A DNA stretch of 64,000 nt from Paragonimus westermani (taxonomy: Eukaryota; Platyhelminthes; Trematoda; Plagiorchiida; Troglotrematidae), in assembly GCA_008508345.1 (NCBI GenBank), contig QNGE01001017.1, positions 1 through 64,000 on the forward strand, in the 5' to 3' direction. The notes below the pieces were generated by a model. The model worked only from the letters and a program-made list of their open reading frames with translations, was not told the origin of the DNA and made no database searches. This document shows, in pieces, positions 10,031 to 26,010 of this stretch. Positions within the stretch are counted from its first letter, which is position 1; every line of letters begins with the position of its first letter. The translations under genes were made by a program, and so were the position numbers.

Positions 10031-10281
10031 ATGCTATTCGACAAAGAATAGCAATGATTGCGTAAATTTTTTTGATGCACTGGGCACCAAGATTGCGAAG
10101 ATATGAATGGACAATGACAGCAAGTAATCACGAGGCTAGAGAATAACACAGATAAAACCGAGCACAATATGATACGCGATGAATCATGCTATTCGAGAAA
10201 GAATAGTAATGATCGTGTATACTTTTCTGATGCACTGGGCACCAACATAGAAGAAATATGAAAGAACAATGACAGCGAGGA
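10031..10281. repeat. 155-bp tandem repeat, about 1.6 copies
   Basis: The unit starting ATGCTATTCGACAAAGAATAG at 10031 recurs at 10186 (ATGCTATTCGAGAAAGAATAG). The two agree with about a dozen differences over the next 95 bases, including the shared TGATGCACTGGGCACCAA. It begins directly after the N, so more copies may be missing there. Confidence 0.85.
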
Positions 10282-10570
10282 AATTTAAACCAAATTTCGA
10301 GTTACCCGCGAAAAATTTACCCGCCAGCATGTCGTTGCAGACTGACATGCGACCTTACATCCCTCTCTTCTGAAGATCGATAGTCAGGCCGCCCAGAAGT
10401 GGGAATCTTTTTGGTAGGCAACAAACATGCTGAACCAACCAAGCTGGTACCGCTGAAATTCGACGCATTGTACTATTATATTGTTGGTTTGTCCCAAACT
10501 GCGGTATTTTGAGCGCGTGACGCGTGAGGGGAATGGGTTGGTTTATCACTGCGTGTTGACGTTTATAAAA
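10282..10570. other. Region upstream of ARL1 exon 1
   Basis: This is where the ARL1 promoter and 5' UTR should lie. I see no TATA box or other definite signal. An in-frame ATG at 10481 precedes the conserved start of ARL1 by 30 codons. Confidence 0.4.
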
Positions 10571-10709
10571 ATAGGGGGCATTTTCAGTTTTATTTCGCGA
10601 CTTTTCGGATCTCGGGAAAGAAGAATTCTAATTTTAGGTCTTGATGGGGCTGGTAAAACAACCATCCTGTATAGACTCCAGGTTGGTGAGGTTGTTACCA
10701 CCATACCCA
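10571..10709 (+). CDS. ARL1: ARL1 (Arf-like GTPase 1), exon 1
   Basis: This exon encodes [20 protein letters not shown], followed by the P-loop GLDGAGKTT and [16 protein letters not shown]. It ends one base into the Thr codon of switch I (CCC A|GTAAGT). ARL1 is a small GTPase of the trans-Golgi that recruits GRIP-domain golgins and is anchored by N-myristoylation of Gly2. The conserved MGG start reads ATA GGG GGC here, so the expected initiator Met is Ile. The next upstream in-frame ATG is 10481, which would bury the myristoylation glycine. A sequencing error, an allele, or an unusual start are all possible. With exons 2 and 3 the model gives 170 residues plus a missing C-terminal ~11, matching the usual 181. 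Confidence 0.9.
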
Positions 10710-12037
10710 GTAAGTATTCAGAGTTGGATTTGTGTTTTGGAAAATCGTCTGATCTGCTTGAATCTGGTTCACCGAATAATTGCTTGTGTCGCTTGAATTC
10801 TTTCAACGGGCTTAGGCTTTAATGACATAGCCCATAATTGTGTTTACTAGGCGGTCATTGCGTTTTCCTCGAGGACGATGTTCATTACTGTGGACGGCTA
10901 TACGTAGATTACCATTTCACTCGTTGACCTCTTCTCATGACTCCTAGGAGGCTTCACAATAATGCGATATGTGAGCGAACCTATCGGAACGAGAACGTGG
11001 TATTTTGTGAAATATATCACAGGACCGAACCATATTAGAATACATTGAGATGTTGTGCATAGTGAATGGATTTGTGTTGTGCTCCACACATTTTTTTCAT
11101 GTCTTCAGTCTCATAACTGACCCTATAAGCCCTATGCATTTTATCACTTCCATGTGATCAGCTCGTCTCCCTTTAACGTTACGTAAGCTTTATATTTGTT
11201 GGAAAATATAAACTGGCACCTCTGTTAAAAGGACGCAAAGCATGTAGTTCATGTTGTGGCGACTGCAGCAACCTTTGATAAACGCATTCCACTGCACATT
11301 TTTGGTGATTTTGTCCTTTACTCACTTGTGTCTTAGGCTACTAATTTGTAATATCCATCCCGGTGTAGAGGATTGGAACGTTTTTGTCTGGAATCGTGCC
11401 TATTCTCCACAATAAATGGATCAGAAAAACCGATTATTGGACAACAACGTATATTGCAAAGAGACCGGGAAAGCAAGCTGTAAGCAAAGCACAATAGAAG
11501 CAAAGTGCGACAGACCAGTAGCTAGCGGCCGAAAAGTGCCATTGTAATTGTGTTCTTGGACATTCGAACAAACGGGAAAATACAGACATGCAACCAAACA
11601 ATGTTAATAGTGTCAACAGTCAAAATAAATAGCGAAATAGTTGGAATACGTGGCAAACCAAGAGTGTCTCTACACGGGGCTCAAGTCACAGCTCGCTCCG
11701 TGCCTCGCTAGCTTGATGTGCTTTCTCTGTGTACTCCATTTCCGAGGGTCGGTAACAATACAGTGGTATTCGTTGTTGTTCGGTTTTTGATAGTGAAAAC
11801 TTGGCTGGGTATTGTTCTGTTGGACAGTTACAACACTACATGCATCACGATGATCATGAAGAAATCTTGCACAGTAATGACGAATTTTTCATTGGAACCT
11901 TTCAGGTTCACGTTAAACCGGACCGTTAGATGTTCCTCCCATTATTGCTCCTTCGATTGCTTGTTGTTGGAACCCATGGATGAGTTAAATACAACTAGAG
12001 GAACCTTAGTCAATCGAGTTTGTACTCATGAACCCAA
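10710..12037. other. ARL1 intron 1, proximal part, no gene seen
   Basis: Begins with the donor GTAAGT. The only hint of structure is 10872-10915, which resembles a short minus-strand RTE tail (TGTGGACGGCTATACG). I see no conserved reading frame. Confidence 0.5.
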
Positions 12038-12538
12038 CTACAGGTCAACCAGATAATTCCCATACACCTGATACAGTAGTTCCCGGTCTACTAATGATGT
12101 GTGCGCACCAGTCACCTTTGGGGCATCTTTTCTCAACTTGAGAGGGTTGTAGGCTTTTGCTTCTTCAATGGTTTCGTGCACGTGACCGAGCTCATGGTGG
12201 GTCATATGGTTATGACAGGCGAATTTATTCGGCAAACTTACGTCGGCCCAAGCGGCAAATCTCATTGGGCCTGAACCTTGCTTCTCAAACGTTGTCACAT
12301 TGCACAGAGGCTGAAAACTGACTACCTTTTGCAAAGTCGGTCTTTCCACTAGTGTTTTTTTACTCCCACCCTTCAGAGTCCACGTGTGACTATACTGCAC
12401 GACGTATATTGTCGCTATCCACAGATTCGCGTTAACCAGACGTAATGTATAAAGAGGCGGTTGGGAATGAAGATCACATAGTTGGTGCACGGAATGTGCG
12501 ACTGGTCTCTCATTGCACCGTAAACGGTACCGACACAA
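12038..12538 (-). pseudogene. Open frame with HHELGH, possibly a relic of a peptidase M2 (ACE-like) gene
   Basis: A 166-codon frame antisense in ARL1 intron 1. It contains FEKQGSGPMRFAAWAD, then a Cys, then MTHHELGHVH, then NPLKLRKDAP. Angiotensin-converting-enzyme family proteins have, in that order, a segment like FEKPxxGRxVxCHASAWD, a Cys, the zinc site HHEMGH, and a segment like LPxxLRxGANPGFHEA. The order and spacing are suggestive but the identity is low, and the second zinc-binding Glu segment is not recognisable. No acceptor or donor frames it convincingly. It may be a decayed duplicate or chance. Low confidence. Confidence 0.25.
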
Positions 12539-12879
12539 CAGCAGTCAAGTAATCTAGAGGCCGGTCTTTCGACATGCGCTTAGAGCGGGAATGCGTAGTT
12601 CCTCTGTTCGTGTGAAACAGCCATATACTTAACACGTATTGGTCACGTGAAGTGGCAAGAGTGCCACACTATGTGCAGAACGAAAGGTGTTTGGGGCAGA
12701 GGGAGATAGGTATAGAGGAGGGAAGAAGAGTTTACACCGCCCCCAGAGGGTTGTACCACAAGTACCGTTGAAATGTGTTTTTCGCCATGTCATACAACTT
12801 CCTCAACTGAAGGTGTTCATTGTCTTTCTGACCCAGATCAGGGGTCAGGGGACTCTACCCAGTATGAAAACATTCCTAT

Positions 12880-13725
12880 CCCGAACCCAGGTCATACGCT
12901 GGCCACCAGGCTACCCCTTAACCCACCCCTCACAAACAAGGCGGGGAGTTGGAATTCGCGATATGTCGCCAAGCCAACGAAACCTGTAAGGTGAGATCTG
13001 TATGCTCAGGGGTTTGCAGGGTTTATCCGTTCCGAAGATACGTCTGTGGACTTCGTCACTACTGACGCGGTGTTCCCATCGCACACCGTTAGTGCTTCGA
13101 TGATCGAAAACGGATACCTTGTGAACACCCTCTGCTGGAATAGACCAAGTTTTGGAGCCGTACAATGCGACTTCTCTAACGGTGGCATTGCGCAATCAGG
13201 CTTTTCCAAGACGAATGAGATTATCTCGACTGTACAGATGACGTAAGGTGACAAACGTCATCCGAGCTTTAGTTTTGTTATTTGTGATAAGACATTCACA
13301 CCGGTGATGCAATAGTACATGCGTATCTTAACTGCTTCCGACGTCTCATCATCAGGATTGGGGGCAGGCGCAAAGTCCTGTCAATCTTGCAACAGAACCT
13401 TGCACCTAATAGGTGAAAACGGCATACTAAACTGACGAACTGTAGCCTCGAATCTGTCTAGGATGCGTTAAGCACTCTTTGAACCCTCACGTATTAGAGA
13501 TGTGTTGTCTGCAAAAACTACACATTGAGGTGGAATGCTTGAAAACAGTTGCGCACCATCATATTCGCAGTTTGGACAGTCAAGAAATACCCTGGCATCT
13601 TGCCTATCACTAATGGAAAAGGGAGGCTGAACAACCGTGTTGCACGTTTTTTGAGAAGCTGAACGTCGGCGATACGCTGTCGTGAGCCTCAACCCTGCTC
13701 GAGGTCTGAGAGTGAATTGTTTTCG
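12880..13725 (-). mobile_element. RTE LINE fragment, RT and C-terminal part, decayed
   Basis: On the - strand the frame 13195-12911 reads ALYGSKTW, VFDHRSTNGVRWEHRVSSDE and RFRWLGDISRIPTPRL, which is the typical RTE C-terminal region. Upstream, another frame has VFADNTSLI (the RT FADD-like core with Asn for Asp) and, after a stop, FSMPFSPIRCKVLLQD. It is homologous in DNA to 44370-45185 over nearly its full length. The element is antisense to ARL1 and broken by several shifts. Confidence 0.78.
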
Positions 13726-18120
<4,395 letters not shown>

Positions 18121-18517
18121 TAGTTGGGTGACGCCATTTTGTCAGCCCGTAATGTTGCTGATGGGATATCAGCGAAGGCACCAGTTGCCTTTGTCCAGCT
18201 CCGTCATCTGTGGCATCGAAAAGCGTTCGGTCATCGCTGAAAAAAGAGTACATATTACTTGTCGGCGTCCTGTTTTGCGCTCCGGTTCGGAAATATGGCG
18301 TGCTCGCAACTAAGTTATTAGTAAGCTTACTGCGGCTGACCCTCGTTGTCTCCGCCAATTAGCGCACGTCATGCGAACTGTTCGCGTTAGCGATGCGGTC
18401 GTTTGCTGGTACCTGTTTCGGAATGCTTGAGACGTATGATGAATTGGCCAGCTAATCACGCTACACAGCCTGCAATGGTTGGATCACTTAATCCTCACGC
18501 CAGCTGGTCGTTCATCA

Positions 18518-18615
18518 TACTGGGCATTATATACGGATTTAAGCATTAGTGTGAACCACTGATGTATTGCTGTCTATGATGTGAACCACTGATGTATTGC
18601 TGTCTATGATGATGA
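18518..18615 (+). mobile_element. Short RTE tail with a 30-base tandem duplication
   Basis: GTGAACCACTGATGTATTGC continuing to CTGTCTATGAT occurs twice in a row (about 18551-18610), followed by GATGATG. The left arm has one copy. The sequence is the 3' tail of an RTE LINE, related to 60900-60945. Confidence 0.65.
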
Positions 18616-18916
18616 TGGTACGGAGACCACCAACAATTTCTTAAGATCATATAGCTGTTAGGCAGCGGTGTAGACACGAGAGATGAAGACTCTAACCGCT
18701 CCACTGAGCAAATTGTATATGTCTTGCCTGGCTGGCTGGAGTCCTCATTATCACTCAAATCGCTGATTGGACACGCTATGAGATGGCGGTGTGCCGCAGT
18801 CAATGGCACATCTGCATTCGTGACACCTCTGGTTTTCACACTTGGTCTTTTATCAATTCCTATATATTAGGGTGACAAATCTGTCCTCTATAATCTGCTT
18901 TAATTAGTTGGTGGCT

Positions 18917-19280
18917 TGATAAGTTAGGTTAGATGGTGGCTAACCGAGCTCTGGCGTGAATGTTGTTGTTTGGCCGAGCTGTCTGTGGAGTGAGTGTATT
19001 TAATTACTCGGAACAGTGAAAGACGTAAGGAAGCTTGCTGTCTTGCTGATGATGCCTTATCTTTACCTACAGCTCGGTTGTTTGTTTGCAAGGTGTAGGC
19101 ACCTTGGTGTTGTATGTTTGACTATAATCGCAGTTATTTCTAGTAGTCAGGTCCCTTCCCGTCCTCTTCTTTTTTCCCTTCTCTCTTGCTTTACAGGATT
19201 TGTTTTTCATCATGGTTGTGTAACAGTTAAGCATCAGTTTGAGCCACTCACGTATTGCTGTCCACGATAATGATGATGCT
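18917..19280 (+). mobile_element. RTE LINE 3' end (right copy)
   Basis: Starts in the last coding codons (GATGGTGGCTAACCGAG, cf. 33555), runs through a 3' UTR with the hairpin CAAGGTG-TAGG-CACCTTG at 19089-19106 and a pyrimidine tract, and ends in ATAATGATGATG. It lies sense in ARL1 intron 2. The hairpin recurs as AAGGTG-TAAG-CACCTT at 60782-60797. Confidence 0.75.
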
Positions 19281-19617
19281 CTTATTGATTCTTTTTAATG
19301 GTTAATATTTATGGTTGTTTTTTCTTTTCACTTTTTGTTTCACGGATATTCAAAACAATAAAGCCATCCTTTTCTAGGACATAAGTGGCGCTGGGAATGT
19401 ATTTGCACCTGCTGGTAAACAGAACACTCGTTTTTTGTGTTCAGATTTTACACGAGGTTAGGCCAGTAATATCTTACCTTATCAATTCATCAATATAGCG
19501 CGGTCGTAGTAATATTCCTTGCTGTTATTCTCGTCATTTTTGAGCGTGCATATCTTTTCTTTCCGAAGAGTGCAAAACTTCCGTTCTAATTTTTCATTTG
19601 ACTATACTAACTACGTA

Positions 19618-21798
19618 GAGCTGTTGTGTCCGCAAAAGACGCTTGGCCAGAAAGTTGGTTTATTGCGCAAACTTCAGTGCAGGTCGTGTAAAAAACTAAA
19701 CCACAAACGCGTACACTCATTTGCACGACAGACATGCATTCACATACATTGGGTGACAGTACGTTGTCATTCGCCTTGGCGAAAGTTCTCACACAGCATG
19801 TACACACTGTTCCGATAGTCTCTTCTTGTCCGTCGTGTTCGGGGCTTGTCCTTTTGTTCCTGGATGTCGCTTGTTGGTAATACACTACTTGTGAGTAGTA
19901 TACTACTCAAAACGAAACTGCCTGTTATACAACACTCTTCCACCTTCTGAGGTTCCTTGGTTCCTTTGCATTTGTCGACGAATCCTCTCCGATCGACGCG
20001 GTGTTTCCTCCCGGATTACTGATCTTCTGGTTCGTCGCGCAGGCATCTCGTGCCACGTTGCTAACCCACTGGCATGCACTCGTTTCGTCTCGCCGTCCTT
20101 CTTGATCGTGTATACTGGGCCCCGTCTGGATATTACCAAATACGGACCATTCCATTCACGCAAAAGTTTTCTTGATCCTGGCCCGCTGGCACCCGTGTTC
20201 CGATGGTCTCGATATTTCACCCGTTCTCCTAGGTTAAACATTCTAGTCTTGCCGAACCGTTGCCTTGCGGATTTCTCCTTTGTGCGTGCTTGCGATGCTT
20301 TCAGATTTCGTTTGGCTCTTTCTCTTTCGGCAACTAATTCTTTAGTGGAATCAATGCACTCTGGCCATACCCCAATGTCCTAATTCATCGGACGTCGAGG
20401 GGTTCTACCGTACATCAGTTGAGATGGAGATTTCTTCGTGCTCGCCTGCACAGATGCCCGGTAGGCCAATAACACCAGTGGCAACGCAGACTCCCAGTCT
20501 CCTACTTTGGCTGATAACCATTCTTTGGCCGTTCGGTTGTTACGTTCATTTAGGCCATTCGTTTGTGGGTGATACGGCATCGTTCGGATGCCAGTTGTTA
20601 CATGCGTGTTCGAAACTCCTCGCTTTCGAAGCATGGTCCCTGATCCGTCAAGATCGCCTTTGGTACACCGTGGTTTGCTACAGTGTGCTTCATCACCATG
20701 TCTCCCACCGTAGATGCTTTCTCACCCGGAACGCCAGTCGCTTCGATCCAACGGGTAAAGTGTTCTGTCATGACCAGAACGTACTGGTTACCGCGGGCGC
20801 TCAGTGGAAATGGGCCCATAAGATCCATAGACCGGAGTTCGCCGATTTCGGAGACTGGTATTGGCTGTAAGGGCTGTTGGGCTCCACGATTGTCGCTTTT
20901 CAGTAACTGACACTGTCGGCATGCAACCACGTAAGTTGTCACATCCTCTTTCATTTTCGGCCAATATGCTCTTTGTTGCAGCAGATCGTACGTCCTAGTG
21001 CATCCGGTGTGTGCCATTTCATGGCACTCTGCCACCACTTTCCTCCTCAGTTGTCTCGGGACGACTACTACGCACGGGCGCCCAACTCCACGCTGCCATG
21101 TCAATACGCCTGCACTGTTTAAGCCAACTCCACTGGGAAGCGATTATTTTCAGCTCCTCATCCTTAGTATCTGTGGGGATTCTCACGCCTCTTGCCAGAG
21201 CTTCAATCACTTTCCGGAGGACCTTATCTTGACGCCGTAGGCGTACTAGCGTTTGTGGGTCCTGCTCCATTATTAAGCCGTTGACTCCAAAGGTCACTTC
21301 GGGGAGTTCGTCGTCTACCTGTGGTCAAGAAAGAAAATCCGCGACGCAATTGCTTAAACCAGGCACATGGTTGATCGTGAAGTCATTCCTGTAAACGTAA
21401 TGCCCATCGGGCTAATTTGCCTCTCGGGTCCCTTGCTGTCATGATCCACTCCAGGGGTTTGTGATCCGTCTCCACGTGGAACTGTTGACCCAACAGGTAT
21501 GGCCTCCACTTGTCCAGTGCCCAGACGATTGCCAAACATTCCTTTTCAATAGTCGAATACTTCTGCTCCGTTGGAGTCAGGACTCTGCTGGCATACTCGA
21601 TTACTCCTTCCTTTTGCTTGAGTACTGCCCCAATGCATCTGTTGCTACGATGAACGTTTCTTTTGTATTCGGTAGTTTCAACGTCAGTTGTTGCTCGTTC
21701 ATTGCTTGTTGCACTCGCTTGAACGCCCTCTGGGCGTCGTCAGTCCACTCAANAGTAGTATACTACTCAAAACGAAACTGCCTGTTATACAACAGAGC
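19618..21798 (-). mobile_element. Ty3/gypsy element, right copy, interrupted by N
   Basis: Same insertion as 4309-8857 seen on the other arm: target duplication GAGC at 19618-19621 and 21795-21798, complete LTR at 19622-19934, integrase and RNase H parts at 19935-21752, then an N and only the outermost 41 bases of the other LTR (21754-21794). Gag, protease and most of RT are missing at the N. From about 21280 to 21752 the sequence diverges from the left copy, with a 2-base deletion and a 13-base deletion that removes part of the RNase H DASDRG segment. This suggests reads from another copy of the family were used. Confidence 0.92.
21753..21753. other. Ambiguous base / unclosed assembly gap
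   Basis: A single N joins RNase H sequence directly to the tip of an LTR. Comparison with the left arm shows that positions equivalent to 4354-6707 are absent here, so the N hides about 2.35 kb. Confidence 0.92.
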
Positions 21799-22049
21799 GA
21801 CGTGAGGTTTTTAAGTGGTTACACATCACAAGTTATTCGGTATGCTCGTTTGAAGGCAAGGGTGCAGGTAGATTGGCTCAGTACGTTTGGAAGTGTTTTG
21901 GCTAACCGAAACTTCCTCCTACAACCGTTTTTGCTTATGGACATTGTTACCATTGGCTCACTTCGAACTTGTTATGTCCTTGTGAACTGTCACCTGATGG
22001 AGTCTCCATACTCATCCGGGATGAATTCTCCCGGTATTTTGTTTTTCAG

Positions 22050-22228
22050 GAAGACGAACTCAGCTCAGCCGTTTTGGTTGTTTTGGCCAATAAGCAGGAT
22101 ATCCCTGGCTGTATGACGATCAGTGAAGTGGCGAATTGCCTGGGGTTGGCTACGATAAAGAATCGGCGTTACCAACTTTTCAAAACATCAGCGCTGAAAG
22201 GTGAAGGTCTCAACGAAGCTATGGATTG
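22050..22228 (+). CDS. ARL1: ARL1, exon 3
   Basis: Acceptor TTTGTTTTTCAG ends at 22049 and the donor is TG|GTAAGC. The 179 bases encode EDELSSAVLVVLANKQDIPG, then the switch to TISEVANCLGLATIKNRRYQLF and KTSALKGEGLNEAMD, plus two bases of the next Trp codon. G4 (NKQD) and G5 (TSAL) contact the guanine. Phase 0 at the start fits exon 2. The final ~11 codons (W followed by the C-terminal helix end) must lie in a short further exon that I could not locate downstream. Intron 2 is about 4.0 kb as assembled but about 6.4 kb if the gap is filled. Confidence 0.95.
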
Positions 22229-22506
22229 GTAAGCAATGATATTTACTGGCATCATTTTTTGATTTGTTGGTTTGGAGGGTATGAAGTTAAACATTGTGAT
22301 TCATGCATCGCAAAGTGCATATTTGAGTCAGCCTATCAGAAGTGAACTTTTACAGAAATCTGTGTATATACATATATAGATGTGTATGTAGCTATCATAT
22401 GTAAACTATGTACCGCATATAGATAGAATATTTCGAGAATGCCTTGAGTTGATGCCACACAAGTATGTGAAGTATCATATTCTGTGAGACTCATTTGTTG
22501 GAGATA
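22229..22506. other. ARL1 intron 3, no gene seen
   Basis: Mirror of 3601-3878: AT-rich, with an alternating TA/CA run near 22355-22390. I did not find the last ARL1 exon here. Confidence 0.5.
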
Positions 22507-25270
22507 TTTCTGGTTGTGTGTATAAAACCTCTGTTGTCAATTAGAGTGGATAGTGGATCGGTCTCAGGAACGAAGAAAAACGGAAATGTGTGGGAAGATT
22601 CTGTGAGAACCGTATTTGTCCTTCTGCGTTTTGCCTGTGGCTTGCATTCTGTACTGGTCACCAATAGCCACATCGGTAACGAACGTTGCGCCGCCTCTCA
22701 ATATAAGGCTGTTTGCTTTAAGAAACAAGTTGCCCATGGGGTTATGGGGTTCTGGAGCCGTCAAGAGTTTCTTGTTTCTCAGCTCGGAAATTAAAATAAA
22801 ACTACAATGTTGTACCGTTTGCACCCGTCAGAGTGGGTAAAAGGGCGTAAATGAAGTATGCGATACAAACTGCAATGACTAGTACCAAATCAGCAATTTA
22901 ATTCCTCCGGTGGTTTTGGAAGACCACGTTAGCGACGGAATTTAATAGGCAACACGCCAGCTCTTACTCGCATTGCTGTGATATATGGGCGGGGAATGAT
23001 CCTGGTTGGGTTCCGCAATCAGTTATTTGAAGCGGCCGACTTTGGGGGTGTTGTAGAGGGCTAAGTTTGCCTTTTTGAATGTAGTGATCGTTCCGGCTAG
23101 TGATGTCAGTGTGAGAGCAGGGCGACGAGACAGCTGAAATGAGGGGTCCTACAAAGCCAGTTGTAGAACTGCATCACTTGATGGCGGATGTTTTTCGATG
23201 CGAGGTCTTCTATTCAGTGGCGTACGACTTTGTGGTTAAGATGGTTGGAGACCACCGGGATAGATGTCAAAACAACAGATATTGGACGTGTCTATAGACA
23301 GCCGCGGTCACTTCTTACTGTTTATTCTCACTGCTCGATTGAGGAACTTTTTATGGACGGGGCTGAGCAACCTTTGATTGGTTAATCTGGGTAATAGATG
23401 CGCCCACAAGGTTTCATCTCTTTATTGGGATTTCAGAGGCGCTGCTATCACTTCGTATGGCTTTTTTTGACAGATCAGCAGCTGCCGTTGTTGACAAGAT
23501 TCCCCTCCATTTAAACTATGTACCTAGACCCCTAAATGTTGTTATGGGGGGAGCGGATACTATGGTAGTTCTACTTACCTCCAATGGTCAATCGTCAGCA
23601 TGAAGTGCATCTTTTTCTACCAGGTTTTATGTGAATGCATTAGGTCTTCGAGTGGTCCGCGGCCAAACTGATTTCAAACAAACCGATGTTCCATTCTGAT
23701 TGTCTGTGCTTCTCTCGAGGAAGCTGTTAGTGTGTTACCATCCGCGTACGCCAAGTAGTTCAAGTGGACCCCCGGTGTGTTTAGGACAAAACCAAAATCA
23801 AAGAAGATGAAACAGGTTCATCCAAAGTCAGTATAAACAATAGGGGGAGAGAGGATCATCTTGACGAACACCTCCTTTTTGGGGGAATGGCATTTGAAAA
23901 AAGATTTATCAGACTCGGAAATTGAAGGTAGGTAGTTGCTCCAAATGGTAAATGAACCATGGGCAATGGGTGCCCATATTGGAGGGCCATGGGTTATTTG
24001 GTAGAAAGCCCTAGGTGTATCAGTTTTCAGAACACTCACGGTGGGTTGTATGAGGAGGTTAAAGCAAACTATGGGGAATGTTTGTCCTCCAAAACGTTCC
24101 GTCTCAGTGTAGAAAGCCAAATTGCCGTCGATCAGAGGTGGAATAAAGTGGACCAACGATAAGATAGAATCTTAAAAAGGCACGTTGTGATCACTGAACA
24201 AATGGGAATCGAACGGCAGTCAAACAACTCAGGTGAGGAGTGGATCTTGGGTACAAATGATATGCGAGTAGTGCTCCGCTGTGGAAGAAGCTGTAGTTTG
24301 GCTCAGAAATGAGCCACGTCAGTAAGCGGATGCGGTCGAGTCAGGACGCAGGTGCCTCTGGGGAACTCATTGTTTTAGTGACATCATCTTCGGGGATTGA
24401 AGCGAGGAGGTTGCGATCGAAGGGAGTCTCAACCTGTGAGGAACGGTTGCCACAAACCTCTGGCAATCAAACATCGTACTCCAGTTTTCCGTAAATCCGG
24501 GAACCCTGTGTTAATTGTCGGCCAAGGGTTTTCGCCATCGGCAGTGATGTCTCGTTGCTGCTGCGTCACTCATCTTTCGCTCGTAAAGGTTTTTGTTTAT
24601 CTAAATTTGACGCTTTGTAGTCGGCGGCCGTTTTTGCTCCCCATCACATTTCGGTACCGTCCTCTAGATGTTCTCCGTATGACGGGAATATGTTTCACGC
24701 AGACTTGGTTGAGGGTCTCTTTCGAAATGGGCTAAGTTGGTTGTTATTTGGGATTGTTGCCACAGGCGCGAACAATGGTTGAGATGGGTCATTGTCAGTA
24801 CATCTCTGGAGCTGATCTATTGCATCTGTGGTCATCCGTTGTCTGACGGAACTAACCCATGACAAGCCGGCCATTGGTTGATTTTTAGACCCGTAGTCTT
24901 TGGAGGTTCTGAGACACTATCTAAGGGGCTCTTAACCAGTAGCACCATGGGAAGAACGATAACTACCACTGCTTTAGCGGCTGATGGGGAGGGGTGAGGT
25001 GTACATTGGATGTCCAAGGTGTGGGATCCCTAGGTTTGCTAGCTGTACGATGTCCGGACCCCAGTCAGCGACTCCTAGTTCTATGAACAGTTTATCGAAT
25101 GCCAAGGATGACCAACTGAATGGGTTAGTCTCCAGTTGAGGAGTATCAGTTCGACGATCTAGTAAATCTGAACACTGCGAAGTAAGTGGCCTTGGGATCC
25201 TGTCAAATGTTAGTCATCGTGATTGATGTTCGGAGGTCGTTGATAGTTTCTTAGTGGGTAACTGCGTTTC

Positions 25271-25536
25271 TTGTAGATTGAACATCACCCACAAATGGTC
25301 GCAGCTTTCGCATTCATATAGACTTTCCGGTCAGCCTCTTTCGAAAAGAAGCGCTAGATTCGAGTTTCGCTCTTGTTAGAGCTGGTCGGTAGTACTTATC
25401 CCTGCCACGGCTTGGGTTAAGTCTCCGGTCACGTTTTCATGACGCAATCTTGTTGACCACTGTGCCATTGACCTCACATCGTGCATGACCGAAATAGCAT
25501 AAGTGGATGCACAACCACTTTCGTTTGCAGTCATCA
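25271..25536 (-). mobile_element. tRNA-derived SINE (right copy)
   Basis: Mirror of 571-836 with the same 13-base target duplication. Confidence 0.7.
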
Positions 25537-26010
25537 GTAACTGAGTTTCCTCTGAAAAATTGTCGTAGAAATCCAAGTTTCCCGGCTAATCACCGGAAGG
25601 ATTTATCATTGATTTGCGATTCGCAAGAGCTGCCTACGTATAAACTGTTGTCCAATTACTTTGGTTGTGTCGATCTGGTTGGTGGAACTGGTCCATAATT
25701 CGGTAGGTTTTGTTATTGCATACAGAACGGTGATGTTTAGGTAAACGTGCCTGAATCAGGACGGCTGTGCGGGGTATGTGGGATATGAGAGTCGGTTGGA
25801 TGGATCTGTCTGGGGTGGTGGTTGGTGCGTTCTTCCGCTTGTGATTGACGCCAGCTCATTTTCCGAGATTTGATGGAAGAGGGAAACTTGCGGGGGTACC
25901 GCAAATGCTTTGGTATGAAGGGTTTGTGCTTGTCACTGTCACAATGCGTCAGGTGTTGCAGACTTCTGTCCTTGTTCTACGCTTGGAAATTTCTGTTGCA
26001 GCAATTGCAG

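Noticed and set aside
10872..10915. Possible minus-strand RTE tail in ARL1 intron 1
   Set aside because: Only about 45 bases with perhaps three quarters identity and no extension on either side.
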